NCBI GenBank assembly: GCA_900472625.1
Contig: UCIT01000062.1
Location: 1-64,000 of the forward strand
DNA from: Hyphomicrobiales bacterium
GTDB taxonomy: Bacteria; Pseudomonadota; Alphaproteobacteria; Rhizobiales; Rhizobiaceae
DNA: 64,000 nucleotides
Reading direction: 5' to 3'
Shown here: piece after piece, positions 24,761-33,012 of the stretch
How positions within the stretch are numbered: the stretch's first letter is position 1
Layout of the letters: every line of letters starts with the position of its first letter
Made by a program: the position numbers and the translations under genes
Notes under the pieces: generated by a model
What the model was told of the DNA's origin: nothing
What the model saw: the letters and a program-made list of their open reading frames with translations, nothing else
The model's database searches: none

Positions 24761-26001
24761 CCGCGATCGACGCGACATATTCCCGCGTCGCACATCCGCA
24801 GCGTGCGACGCTTCGCCTGATCGGCTCGGCGGCCGTGGCATTCGGCGTGCTTCTTTCAGGCTTCGTCATCAACGAGCCGGCGCCCTACGAACTCTGGATG
24901 GCGGCGCTGGTCGGGCTCTGGTTCATTCTGGGATTGCGGATCTCGCGCTACACTTTCCCGCTGCTGGCGCTGCTCCTGACCTTCAACGTCGGCGGCATGC
25001 TGTCGCTGACGCAGATGAAGGATATTGCCGACGGGCCGATGTACGTGGCGGTATCGACCTTCCTGGCACTGACCGCCGTTTTCTATGCCGCGATCATCGA
25101 GGACAGCCACCGGCGCCTGCCGCTGATCTTCAATGCGTGGGCCTTCGCTGCCGTCATCACATCGACACTTGGTATTCTCGGCTACTTCCACGCCTTCCCC
25201 GGCTCCGAGGTGTTCACGCTCTACGATCGCGCCAAGGGCGCTTTTCAGGATCCGAACGTGTTCGGACCGTTTCTTGTCCCCCCTTCCCTCTACCTTGTGC
25301 ACGGCATCCTGACCGGGCAACTGCGTACGGCGCCGATCAAGGCGGTGGCTCTGCTCATCCTGGCGCTCGGCGTGTTCCTATCGTTCTCACGCGCCGCCTG
25401 GGGGCTTTTCCTGCTGACGACCGTGCTGCTGATCTTAATCATGCTGCTGAAGGAACGCAGCGGCGCCTTTCGTCTTCGCATTCTCGTGCTATCGCTGGCG
25501 GCCATCCTGATGATGGTTGCATCGCTGGTTGTCGCGCTGCAGTTTCCACAGGTCAGCGACCTGTTCTCGACGCGCGCGCAGCTGGTGCAACAATATGACG
25601 GAGAGCATCTGGGCCGCTTCGACCGCCATCGAATCGGCTTCACCATGATGATGGAGCGGCCGCTCGGAATCGGTCCGATGGTGTTCGGTACAATCTTCCC
25701 CGAGGACGAGCACAATATCTGGCTGAAGTCGCTGACGACCTATGGCTGGCTTGGCTTCGTGAGCTATGTCGGCATGCTGTGCTGGACGCTCTATCTCGGC
25801 TTCAGGAACCTTCTCAAGAATAGGCCCTGGCAACCTTATCTGATGATTGCCTGGATCGGCATTCTCGGTCATGCGACCATCGGCAACGTCATCGATATCG
25901 ACCACTGGCGGCATGTCTATCTGCTGTTCGGCGTGGTCTGGGGCTGCGCGGCGCTCGAGGCCCGCCATATCAGCAGTCAAGTGCTGCCCGGTCGTCGCTG
26001 A
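24757..26001 (+). CDS. O-antigen polymerase/ligase-like protein (Wzy type)
   Basis: I place the start at TTG 24757, which overlaps the previous stop as TTGA and has GGAA about ten bases upstream; this implies translational coupling. The 414-residue product has about ten membrane helices and one large periplasmic loop (around TRAQLVQQYDGEHLGRFDRHRIGF) that holds the Wzy_C/O-antigen ligase type motif, followed by EDEHNIWLKSLTTYGWLG. It probably joins repeat units at the periplasmic face. No dedicated flippase (Wzx) gene is seen next to it in this window. Confidence 0.85.
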   Translation: MTAIDATYSRVAHPQRATLRLIGSAAVAFGVLLSGFVINEPAPYELWMAALVGLWFILGLRISRYTFPLLALLLTFNVGGMLSLTQMKDIADGPMYVAVSTFLALTAVFYAAIIEDSHRRLPLIFNAWAFAAVITSTLGILGYFHAFPGSEVFTLYDRAKGAFQDPNVFGPFLVPPSLYLVHGILTGQLRTAPIKAVALLILALGVFLSFSRAAWGLFLLTTVLLILIMLLKERSGAFRLRILVLSLAAILMMVASLVVALQFPQVSDLFSTRAQLVQQYDGEHLGRFDRHRIGFTMMMERPLGIGPMVFGTIFPEDEHNIWLKSLTTYGWLGFVSYVGMLCWTLYLGFRNLLKNRPWQPYLMIAWIGILGHATIGNVIDIDHWRHVYLLFGVVWGCAALEARHISSQVLPGRR

Positions 26002-26040
26002 GGCTCTTGCGATCCGCGGCCGCCGCCCTAAACTCATCTT

Positions 26041-26334
26041 ATGATCATAGCAACACAGATACGCGGCGCCCGCGCCATGACGGGCATGAGCAAAGAACAA
26101 CTGGCAGCCGCTTCCGGCCTGCCCGTTGACATTATCGAGACGCTGGAGCGCGACGAGGCGCAGGGCGAGCCCAGTGCGATTATCGCCGTGAAAGTGGCGC
26201 TCGAAAACGCCGGGGTCCTGTTCATTGCGAGCGGCAATCACGATGAGGGCGGCCCAGGGGTCAGGCTGAAGGCGCGTGCCGGCAGCGACGAGGGAATACG
26301 GCCGGAAAACCTCAATTCTGCAAACGACGACTGA
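26041..26334 (+). CDS. Small XRE-family helix-turn-helix regulator
   Basis: A 97-residue protein with a complete XRE helix-turn-helix at residues 5-45 (QIRGARAMTGMSKEQLAAASGLPVDIIETLER) and the family's typical end, LENAGVLFIAS, at about residue 60; the rest is a polar tail. Many rhizobial genomes have such single-domain proteins. No ribosome-binding site is obvious, so start choice rests on the family's usual MI..QIR beginning. It lies 39 bases after the polymerase gene and could be cotranscribed, but a role in polysaccharide control is only a guess. Confidence 0.8.
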   Translation: MIIATQIRGARAMTGMSKEQLAAASGLPVDIIETLERDEAQGEPSAIIAVKVALENAGVLFIASGNHDEGGPGVRLKARAGSDEGIRPENLNSANDD

Positions 26335-26402
26335 CCAACGGAACAAAAGCCGAAGCTCCGCGTTTATCGCCCGCAATATCAAACTGTTGAGGGGAGATTT
26401 TC

Positions 26403-26552
26403 TTGAGAAGCACAAACGGCCTCTATTTCGTCATCGGAGCCCTGATCGTCGTGGTCGGCGGCCTTGGAGCCTATATCTACCACGAGCAGACGAAGCCGAA
26501 GGGCGTCGAGATGAGCATCGGCCAGAACGGTGTTTCGATCGAGCAGAAGTGA
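26403..26552 (+). CDS. Small single-pass membrane protein, 49 residues, TTG start
   Basis: TTG at 26403 is preceded by GAGGGGAG at 26389-26396, six bases away. The frame reads RSTNGLYFVIGALIVVVGGLGAY with one membrane helix, then a conserved-looking polar tail (EQTKPKGVEMSIGQNGVSIEQK, shown in part). I recall similar peptides in other rhizobia, often annotated as hypothetical. Missed by ATG-only gene calling. Function unknown. Confidence 0.65.
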   Translation: MRSTNGLYFVIGALIVVVGGLGAYIYHEQTKPKGVEMSIGQNGVSIEQK

Positions 26553-26641
26553 AACAGCGATAGACTGAAATGATGGCGAGAAGGTCCGACTTGACCTTTT
26601 CGTCAATCTTCAAAGGTCCCTCGCAGCCTTCAACAACTATT

Positions 26642-26857
26642 TCAGTTTTTGAGAGTGTCCAGCGTATGCTGCGCGCGAAGGGAATTGTCGGCGATCATCC
26701 GTGAACCTACGTCCATGACGTAGGTTTCCGCAAGGTCCGTCAGCATTAGCGCAAGATCATGCTCCGCCCATCCGGACCGGAGAGCATTCGCAACAAGCAC
26801 GGAAAATGATTCGGAAATAGATTTCCTTAAAATTTCGGCATTCTCGATCTCGATCAT
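26642..26857 (-). CDS. Small hypothetical protein, 71 residues
   Basis: An ATG frame of 71 codons with balanced composition: IENAEILRKSISESFSVLVANAL, then HDLALMLTDLAETYVMDVGSRM. It looks soluble and helical. There is no strong ribosome-binding site and the local sequence is more AT-rich than average. No family recognised. It may be real, but this is the least certain coding call in the list. Confidence 0.45.
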   Translation of the reverse strand: MIEIENAEILRKSISESFSVLVANALRSGWAEHDLALMLTDLAETYVMDVGSRMIADNSLRAQHTLDTLKN

Positions 26858-26995
26858 GCAAAACCCCGGCCATAACCGTTATCTTCATTGCATATGTTTA
26901 AGAAATATTCGAGATACCTTAGAACTTTCCAACGGATTTATTTTGATACGCTGCCGCACTCAGCAATAATACTGGAATGACTCAATCTATATTCA

Positions 26996-27021
26996 ACAAA
27001 ATCCCGATGCCAAAACATCGG
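26996..27021 (-). terminator. Probable terminator of the tRNA-Pro transcript
   Basis: On the minus strand CCGATG (complement of 27016-27021), loop TTTTGG, CATCGG (complement of 27004-27009), then GATTTTGTT. It lies about 90 bases past the tRNA-Pro 3' end. Confidence 0.5.
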
Positions 27022-27027
27022 TAAGAC

Positions 27028-27082
27028 AGCCGAAATCAACTTCAAAATGTCTATATTTGGAGTTGATTGGCTGGTTTCGGCT
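27028..27082. other. Nested inverted repeat downstream of tRNA-Pro
   Basis: AGCCGAAA (27028-27035) pairs with TTTCGGCT (27075-27082), and inside it ATCAACTTCAAA (27035-27046) pairs with TTTGGAGTTGAT (27056-27067) with one G-T pair on one strand. The two stems stack into one long hairpin in an AT-rich stretch. Its place between tRNA-Pro and the terminator suggests a structured 3' trailer or small RNA. Confidence 0.5.
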
Positions 27083-27110
27083 CCTGGGGGCTGCCGAAAA
27101 TTCCGTAAAA

Positions 27111-27187
<77 letters not shown>

Positions 27188-27369
27188 ACCTGCCTTTACG
27201 GCCTGATCCTGTTAGTCTTTTGGGATTTTCGGCGCAAGCAAAAAATCAAGTTCGCCACCGAATTCACCCGGTCTTTTCGTGGCACCAGATCGGCAGTGAG
27301 CTTCGCAAAGACCTTGCCGTGGGGAAGCCATCTGATTATTGGGAGGCTTCATGTTCAGGGAGCACCACA

Positions 27370-27561
27370 ATGGAAATCGAAATCCCCTGCCCCAAGTGCA
27401 GGAACACCCGAATGAAATTCGAACGGCCACAGCCGCTGGATAGCGACATGCTTGTCTGCTTCACCTGCGGACACGAGCTTGGAACGCTGGGCTCGGTAAA
27501 GGCAAAGATGCTGGCAGCCTATGAGCGCATGCAGAAGCAGGGGGTTCCGCGCAAGCAGTAG
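27370..27561 (+). CDS. Small zinc-ribbon protein, 63 residues
   Basis: The start is ATG 27370 (MEIEIPCPKC), with GGGAG at 27358-27362. A longer upstream frame would run back into tRNA-Pro and is not real. Two CxxC knuckles, CPKC (7-10) and CFTC (about 33-36), form a rubredoxin-like zinc ribbon, followed by a short helical tail (AKMLAAYERMQKQG). Such proteins may bind nucleic acid or partner proteins. Function unknown. It ends three bases before the stop of the convergent HAD gene. Confidence 0.75.
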   Translation: MEIEIPCPKCRNTRMKFERPQPLDSDMLVCFTCGHELGTLGSVKAKMLAAYERMQKQGVPRKQ

Positions 27562-27564
27562 GAT

Positions 27565-28215
27565 TTAGCGGGCAAGGCCGATACGACCGTCTTGCGCTGT
27601 CGTGAGACGGCAGCCGCGGTAGTCCGCAATCGAGGTATGCGGCGTCTCGAACGGTGTCGCATGTGTCTCGGTGATAACCACGACGTCGGCGCCGGCGGCC
27701 TCGCCGGCCAGGATGCCGGCAACGGCATCCTCGAACACCAGGCAGTGTCTGGGATCGACGCCAAGACGCTTGGCGCCCAGCAGATAGCATTCCGGGCTCG
27801 GCTTGCCCGAAGACACGTCTTCCCCGCTGACGATCACAGCAGGCATCGGGATACCGGCCGCCGCCATGCGGCGCCTTGCCAGCGCGATGGGGGCGGATGT
27901 AACGATTGCCCAGCGCTCCGGCGGCAGACTGTTTAGGAGGGCCACCGCGCCCGGAATCTCGACGATGCCCGCTACATCCTCCATTTCCTCGTCCAGCAGC
28001 AACGCTGCCTCGTGTTCGGCATCGACGCCGGGCAGCGCCAGCGTGCGGATGACGTCGCTGGCCCGGATGCCATGGATGGTCTTCAGGAAGACCTCCGGCT
28101 CAAGCCCATGCTTCACAGCCCAACCGGTCCAGACGCGCTCGACGACGGCAATGGAGTTCACAAGCGTTCCGTCCATATCGAATAGGAAGGCGTCGTAGGA
28201 TTTTCCGGAAATGGA
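27565..28215 (-). CDS. HAD-superfamily phosphatase (sugar-phosphatase-like)
   Basis: GTG at 28215 has AAGGAG six bases upstream and is preferred to a GTG 16 codons earlier; product 216 residues. HAD motif I is FDMDGTLV (both Asp), motif II VTSAP, motif III the Lys in SGKPSPECYLLGAKRLG, motif IV FEDAVAGI. The cap domain between motif I and II fits subfamily IA, as in YfbT or DOG1-type 2-deoxyglucose or sugar phosphatases. Likely a cytosolic detoxifying or salvage phosphatase. Substrate not visible. Confidence 0.85.
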   Translation of the reverse strand, partial: SISGKSYDAFLFDMDGTLVNSIAVVERVWTGWAVKHGLEPEVFLKTIHGIRASDVIRTLALPGVDAEHEAALLLDEEMEDVAGIVEIPGAVALLNSLPPERWAIVTSAPIALARRRMAAAGIPMPAVIVSGEDVSSGKPSPECYLLGAKRLGVDPRHCLVFEDAVAGILAGEAAGADVVVITETHATPFETPHTSIADYRGCRLTTAQDGRIGLAR

Positions 28216-28329
28216 CACGGGTGGCTCCTTGTGGGCAAAGCTTTTCGGTTTGAATGATGCCACGTGGGGCGTTCCGCACTGACGGCGCCGGCGTTGGATC
28301 TTATGTGGCTCGGTGTTTTTCGAGAACGG

Positions 28330-28863
28330 TCAGCGGACCTGATCGAGCAAGCGCTTGCATTCAAGAAGATCGTACAGTGCCTCCTGGAGAAGCGCACGAT
28401 CTTCCTTGCCGACACTCGACTTGCCGATGGTCACCTCGCCGGCCTCTTCCTCGCCGTTGCCAAAGTTGAAGAAGCGTCGGGTGATCGGCGCCTTTGCCCG
28501 GCCCACAAGCTGGTCTTCATCGGCCATGCCGACACGCGGCTCTCCCGCATCAGCGTCCTGCTGGCTGGTCAGAGACTGGACGCTGGCGGCGTCGCCATGA
28601 CCGATGGCGATGACGAACTTGTTGCCGTTGGTCTTCAACAGCTTCTGCACGCCCTTGATCGTGTAGCCGTGATCATAAAGCAGGTGTCGGATGCCCTTGA
28701 GAAGATCGACATCCTCGGGCCTGTAGTACCGGCGTCCGCCACCGCGCTTCATTGGCTTGATCTGCGGAAAGCGGGTTTCCCAGAAACGCAGCACGTGCTG
28801 CGGCAGATCTAGATCGTCCGCCACCTCGCTGATGGTGCGGAAAGCATCCGGGCTTTTGTCCAA
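28330..28863 (-). CDS. MerR-family transcriptional regulator downstream of ihfA
   Basis: I start at TTG 28863 (LDKSPDAFRTISEVADDL), with GGGAG just upstream; longer frames to 28959 begin with an unlikely Arg-rich stretch. The 177-residue protein has a MerR winged helix (RTISEVADDLDLPQHVLRFWE...GGGRRYYRPEDVDLL) and a short variable C-terminus without the Cys or His set of metal sensors. This gene commonly follows plsX-fabH-ihfA in rhizobia. Effector and targets unknown. Confidence 0.85.
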   Translation of the reverse strand: MDKSPDAFRTISEVADDLDLPQHVLRFWETRFPQIKPMKRGGGRRYYRPEDVDLLKGIRHLLYDHGYTIKGVQKLLKTNGNKFVIAIGHGDAASVQSLTSQQDADAGEPRVGMADEDQLVGRAKAPITRRFFNFGNGEEEAGEVTIGKSSVGKEDRALLQEALYDLLECKRLLDQVR

Positions 28864-29078
28864 CTTCTCACTCCCTACGCGATCGAAAGCGCGATGCGCC
28901 TGCCGCTCGACGACAGGACAAGGCCCTGAACGCCTATGCGTCAGGCTGCGACTCATCACATTTCAACGGTTTGCTTGCGTTAATTCAAGTCATGTCTTGA
29001 ATTAGCACAGAAAACGTTGAGGAAAGTTCACGGGAAAGGATTGATTGGCGCGTGCGAACGCGCCGTCGCCGACTGCGA

Positions 29079-29417
29079 TCAGGAAGCCGGGTTTACGGGC
29101 TTCAGCTTGACCTTGCGCAGGGTGTGGGCCTTGAGAATCCTGGTCTTGAGGACATTCGAAGCCTTGAAGGTCATGACGCGACGCGGCGAGATCGGAACCT
29201 CTTCGCCGGTCTTCGGATTGCGGCCGATACGCTCGTTCTTGTCGCGGACCTGAAAGGTGGCAAAGGAGGACAGCTTGACGGTCTCACCGCGAACGATCGC
29301 GTTGCAGATCTCGTCGATGACAGTCTCCACGAGCTCGGCCGATTCCGTTCGGGAAAGACCGACCTTGCGAAAAACGGATTCCGCCAAGTCTGCGCGCGTG
29401 ACTGTTTTGCCGGTCAT
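29079..29417 (-). CDS. ihfA: Integration host factor alpha subunit
   Basis: A 112-residue nucleoid protein that, with IhfB, bends DNA at specific sites. MTGKTVTRADLAESVF, GETVKLSSFATFQVRDK and RNPKTGEEVPISPRRVMTF are IHF-alpha signatures, with the intercalating Pro in the NPKTGEEVPI arm. The C-terminal tail is a little longer than in E. coli. It lies after fabH (107-base gap) and before the MerR gene on the same strand. Confidence 0.95.
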   Translation of the reverse strand: MTGKTVTRADLAESVFRKVGLSRTESAELVETVIDEICNAIVRGETVKLSSFATFQVRDKNERIGRNPKTGEEVPISPRRVMTFKASNVLKTRILKAHTLRKVKLKPVNPAS

Positions 29418-29524
29418 GTTTTCCCTGCCCGTCGGTTTTGTTTTATGTGGACGAGCGAAGAGTATTTGTCTTGCGCCTTACGGTCAAGCCCTTGTTCGTT
29501 GTCAGTTTTTTGGGTTTTCGGCGA

Positions 29525-30496
29525 TTACCAGCGCAGAAGCACGGCACCCCACGTGAAGCCGCCACCCATGGCCTCGAGCATGACGAGATCGCCCTTCTTG
29601 ATCCGGCCATCTCCAGCAGCGGTTGCAAGGGCAAGCGGGATCGACGCGGCAGACGTGTTGCCATGCAGATCGACGGTGATGACGACCTTCGCGGGGTCGA
29701 TGTTCAGCTTCTTGGCCGAGCCGTCGATGATGCGACGATTTGCCTGATGCGGCACCAGCCAGTCGAGATCGTCCGAGGTCGTGCCGGTGCTGTCGAACGC
29801 GGCCTGGATGACGTCGGTGATCATGCCGACGGCATATTTGAAGACCTCGCGGCCTTCCATGCGCAGCTTGCCGACCGTTCCTGTGGTCGAAGGCCCACCA
29901 TCGACGAAGAGCTTGTCCTTGTGCGAGCCGTCCGAGCGCAGATGCGCGGTCAGAACGCCGCGATCCGACGTGGTGCCCTCACCTTCGGCGGCTTCCAAGA
30001 CGATGGCGCCGGCACCGTCGCCGAAGAGGACGCAGGTCGTCCGGTCGTTCCAGTCGAGAATGCGCGAGAAAGTCTCGGCGCCGATGACCAGAACACGCTT
30101 GGCCAGACCGCCCTTGATATAGGCGTCAGCCGTGGTGACCGCATAGACGAAGCCGGTGCAGACGGCCTGGATGTCAAAGGCAAAGCCATGGCTCATGCCC
30201 AGGCGATTCTGGATGCTGACCGCGGTCGCCGGAAAGGTATTGTCGGGCGTCGAGGTCGCGCAGACGATCATGTCGATATCGTCAGGCGTCAGCCCGGCAT
30301 TGTCGAGTGCCGCGCGTGCCGCAGCGGCACCGAGAGAGGACGTCGTCTCATCTTCGCCGGCCAGATAACGCTGGCGGATACCGGTGCGCTGGACAATCCA
30401 TTCATCGGATGTGTCGACGACATGTTCCATGTCGGCATTGGTCATAACGCGCTTCGGAAGTGCGGATCCGAACCCGCGAACCACTGAACGGATCAT
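29525..30496 (-). CDS. fabH: 3-oxoacyl-ACP synthase III
   Basis: FabH condenses acetyl-CoA with malonyl-ACP to start fatty acid synthesis. The start at 30496 (MIRSVVRGFGSALPKR) gives 323 residues, the usual length. The catalytic triad is seen: Cys in IQAVCTGF, His in LVPHQANRRI, Asn in HGNTSAASIP. It follows plsX by 19 bases, so the two are translated from one message; the pair links phospholipid and fatty-acid starts. Confidence 0.96.
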   Translation of the reverse strand: MIRSVVRGFGSALPKRVMTNADMEHVVDTSDEWIVQRTGIRQRYLAGEDETTSSLGAAAARAALDNAGLTPDDIDMIVCATSTPDNTFPATAVSIQNRLGMSHGFAFDIQAVCTGFVYAVTTADAYIKGGLAKRVLVIGAETFSRILDWNDRTTCVLFGDGAGAIVLEAAEGEGTTSDRGVLTAHLRSDGSHKDKLFVDGGPSTTGTVGKLRMEGREVFKYAVGMITDVIQAAFDSTGTTSDDLDWLVPHQANRRIIDGSAKKLNIDPAKVVITVDLHGNTSAASIPLALATAAGDGRIKKGDLVMLEAMGGGFTWGAVLLRW

Positions 30497-30515
30497 ATTC
30501 TTCAAATCCTGTCGT

Positions 30516-31562
30516 TCACGCCGCTTCCGGCCCGATCGGGGGCAGCCGCTTGGCATGATACTTCTGCAAATCGTTTTCTATTTTCTGATTGAGGCCATTC
30601 TTGGCCATATCGTAGCCGACCTCGATGGCGGAGGCGATGCCTTCGGCGTTGGCGCCGCCGTGGCTCTTGATGACCACGCCGTTCAAGCCGAGAAACACGC
30701 CACCATTGACCTTGCTCGGGTCCATCTTCTCGCGCAGCATGTCGAATGCGCTCTTGGCGAAGAGATAGCCGATCTTGGCCAGCAGCGTGCGCGACATCGC
30801 GGCCTTCAGGTATTCGCCGATCTGGCGGGCGGTACCCTCGGCAGCCTTGAGGGCGATGTTGCCGGCAAAGCCTTCGGTGACCACGACATCGACGGTTCCC
30901 TTGCCGATATCGTTACCTTCGACGAAGCCGAAGTATTCGAGTGAATCTATGTTGGCCTCGCGCAAAAGACGTCCGGCCTCCTTCACTTCTTCCTGGCCCT
31001 TGATTTCTTCCACGCCGACGTTGAGCAGACCGACCGTTGGTCGCTCGACCTCGAACAGGGCGCGCGCCATGGCGCCTCCCATCAGGGCAAAATCCATCAG
31101 TTGCTGACTGTCAGCCCCAATCGTCGCGCCGACATCCAGCACGATGCTCTCGCCGCGCATGGTCGGCCAGATCGCCGCGATTGCCGGTCGCTCGATGTTT
31201 GCCATCGTGCGGAGACAGAACTTCGCCATTGCCATCAGCGCGCCGGTGTTGCCGGCGGAGACGGCCACATCGGCCTCCTTGGCCTTGACGGCTTCGAGCG
31301 AACGCCACATCGACGAGACATAGCGGCCACGGCGCAGCGCCTGGCTCGGCTTCTCGTCCATGCGAACGGCGAGTTCGCAATCGTGGAAAATGGACTTTTC
31401 CTTGAGCTTCGGAAACTGATCGAGAATTGGCTCGCACTGTTCCTTCAAACCGTACATCACGAACGATATGTCCGGATGCCGTTCCAGCGCCTTGGCGGCA
31501 CCGGGGATGACTACCTGGGGACCAAAGTCGCCACCCATGAGGTCGAGAGAAATTCTGATCAC
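30516..31562 (-). CDS. plsX: Phosphate acyltransferase PlsX
   Basis: PlsX converts acyl-ACP to acyl-phosphate, the substrate of PlsY in phospholipid synthesis. GTG start at 31562; 348 residues as usual. IRISLDLMGGDFGP at the N-terminus, AVSAGNTGALMA, and NVGVEEIKGQEEVKEA are family signatures. The protein is peripheral to the membrane. It sits between a DUF177 gene and fabH; unlike many bacteria there is no rpmF between DUF177 and plsX here. Confidence 0.96.
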   Translation of the reverse strand: MIRISLDLMGGDFGPQVVIPGAAKALERHPDISFVMYGLKEQCEPILDQFPKLKEKSIFHDCELAVRMDEKPSQALRRGRYVSSMWRSLEAVKAKEADVAVSAGNTGALMAMAKFCLRTMANIERPAIAAIWPTMRGESIVLDVGATIGADSQQLMDFALMGGAMARALFEVERPTVGLLNVGVEEIKGQEEVKEAGRLLREANIDSLEYFGFVEGNDIGKGTVDVVVTEGFAGNIALKAAEGTARQIGEYLKAAMSRTLLAKIGYLFAKSAFDMLREKMDPSKVNGGVFLGLNGVVIKSHGGANAEGIASAIEVGYDMAKNGLNQKIENDLQKYHAKRLPPIGPEAA

Positions 31563-31665
31563 GCGTCCCTGATCCTTTTTTTTCGTCCGTAGAGGGCGAA
31601 ATTTCGGCCAAAATACCGGTTTTGTTGTCGCTTACAACTGAATTTTGTCAGATAGCGAACGGCTT

Positions 31666-32220
31666 TCAGTCCTTTTTCCAGTCCTTTAGCACGGCAAAGG
31701 CGGATGGCTTCCTGTCGTTTTCTCCGGTGTCTTCGATGTGACCGTCAAAGGCAACGCCTTGCTTTCTCGGGTACGGATCGATCGCCATGGCCGCGAATTC
31801 CGTGACCACTTCACCGGCATCGATGGTGTCGCCGACGAAGCTCTCCGGCACGTCGGGACCATCGGGATCAAGCACCATTTCGCCGGTATCGTTGGCCGGA
31901 CGACGGGCCAGCTTGGAATTTTCAGGTACGAAGATCTGCTCGAAGGTTTCGTCGATCTTCGACGGCACGGGATCGAGCGTGACGACGCAGGCCTGAACGA
32001 TGCTGGCCTGCACTCTGCCCCTCACGCGGATACCGTCCTTTTTCCAACGAGCGATCTGCAGGTCTGCACGGAAGTCATCGACGGAGATGACATCCCAGGT
32101 TTCGGCAAGAGCCTGCAATTCCTTCTTGTCTGCCTCCAGGTGCACATCGACCGGGTTTGCCGAGACATGGCCAACCTTGACCAGATAGGAGAATGGCGTG
32201 TCTTCAGTGGAACTCTTCAT
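31666..32220 (-). CDS. DUF177/YceD-family protein
   Basis: ATG at 32220 follows AGGAG; 184 residues. The DUF177 core is visible: FSYLVKVGHVSANPVDVHLEAD, then VRGRVQASIVQACVVTLDPVPSKIDETFEQIF. YceD homologues are reported to affect 23S rRNA levels, and the gene usually precedes rpmF and plsX. Here plsX follows directly. The usual Cys motifs are reduced to one Cys (QACVV). It begins 10 bases after the CBP3-like gene, as one transcription unit. Confidence 0.88.
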   Translation of the reverse strand: MKSSTEDTPFSYLVKVGHVSANPVDVHLEADKKELQALAETWDVISVDDFRADLQIARWKKDGIRVRGRVQASIVQACVVTLDPVPSKIDETFEQIFVPENSKLARRPANDTGEMVLDPDGPDVPESFVGDTIDAGEVVTEFAAMAIDPYPRKQGVAFDGHIEDTGENDRKPSAFAVLKDWKKD

Positions 32221-32230
32221 CTTGATCTCC

Positions 32231-32764
32231 TCACGCGACGGCGGGCAATGTTGCCGAACCTGTCGCGATCGTCTCTTCGGACTGCGCCGATAAATGTGCT
32301 TCTGCGGCAAACATCCAGTTCGCCAGGCCCAGCATGTCGATCGGGTCTTCCGTCTTCGGGTGAATATTGCGGCGAAGTGCCACGGCCAAGGCCGCGACGT
32401 CGTCGGTATCCATGGCCTTGGAATAGGCTTCCAACCGGCCATAAAACATGCCTGCCAGTTTCTTCATGCGCTTGGGAACGGTGTTGTCTCCGATTCCCAG
32501 TTCGCGGATCGAATAGTCGATGTCCTCGAAAAATGCATCAACGATTTCCTGCGCGATTTCCTGGCCACTGGTGGCGGATGCACGGGTGCGACGAAAAAAC
32601 AGGATCATAACTGCCGACAGCATTTCGAACCGGCCCATGACCGTATCCGGCACGCCGAGATGCTCGTAAAAGCCGGGCATGCGCGCAGCCGACGTCAACG
32701 CCTGATACTGCCGATCGACGATCGCCTGGTTGTTGTTTTTCTTACCGAAGAGCCCGAAGATCAT
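32231..32764 (-). CDS. CBP3-like ubiquinol-cytochrome c chaperone protein
   Basis: The ATG at 32764 (MIFGLFGKK) gives 177 residues. YEHLGVPDTVMGRFEMLSAVMILFFRR and the helical body match the Ubiq_cyt_C_chap family, related to mitochondrial CBP3/UQCC1, which assists cytochrome bc1 assembly. In alphaproteobacteria it usually sits next to DUF177, as here. The role in bc1 assembly is inferred from the mitochondrial proteins. It is divergent from bamE across 248 bases that hold the promoters. Confidence 0.88.
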   Translation of the reverse strand: MIFGLFGKKNNNQAIVDRQYQALTSAARMPGFYEHLGVPDTVMGRFEMLSAVMILFFRRTRASATSGQEIAQEIVDAFFEDIDYSIRELGIGDNTVPKRMKKLAGMFYGRLEAYSKAMDTDDVAALAVALRRNIHPKTEDPIDMLGLANWMFAAEAHLSAQSEETIATGSATLPAVA

Positions 32765-33012
32765 TGTTTTTTCCGGAAAGGCCTTGTTCTGGGCGACTAC
32801 CTGCGTCCGGCCTTGTTGCATGATTTCGAAAGCTGGTTTACCGAAGCATGCGTGAATTGCAATGGCGAAGGTGGCCGGTTTCGGGACAGCGCATTTTTGA
32901 CTGCGGCCAGTCTGCACTTGGCTGCCGTCCGACCCCGGAAAGGCCACAATGGTTTTGCATCAGCGTTCTATTGCATTGGCCGATGGCTGATATCGATACG
33001 TTAAGGGAGTAG

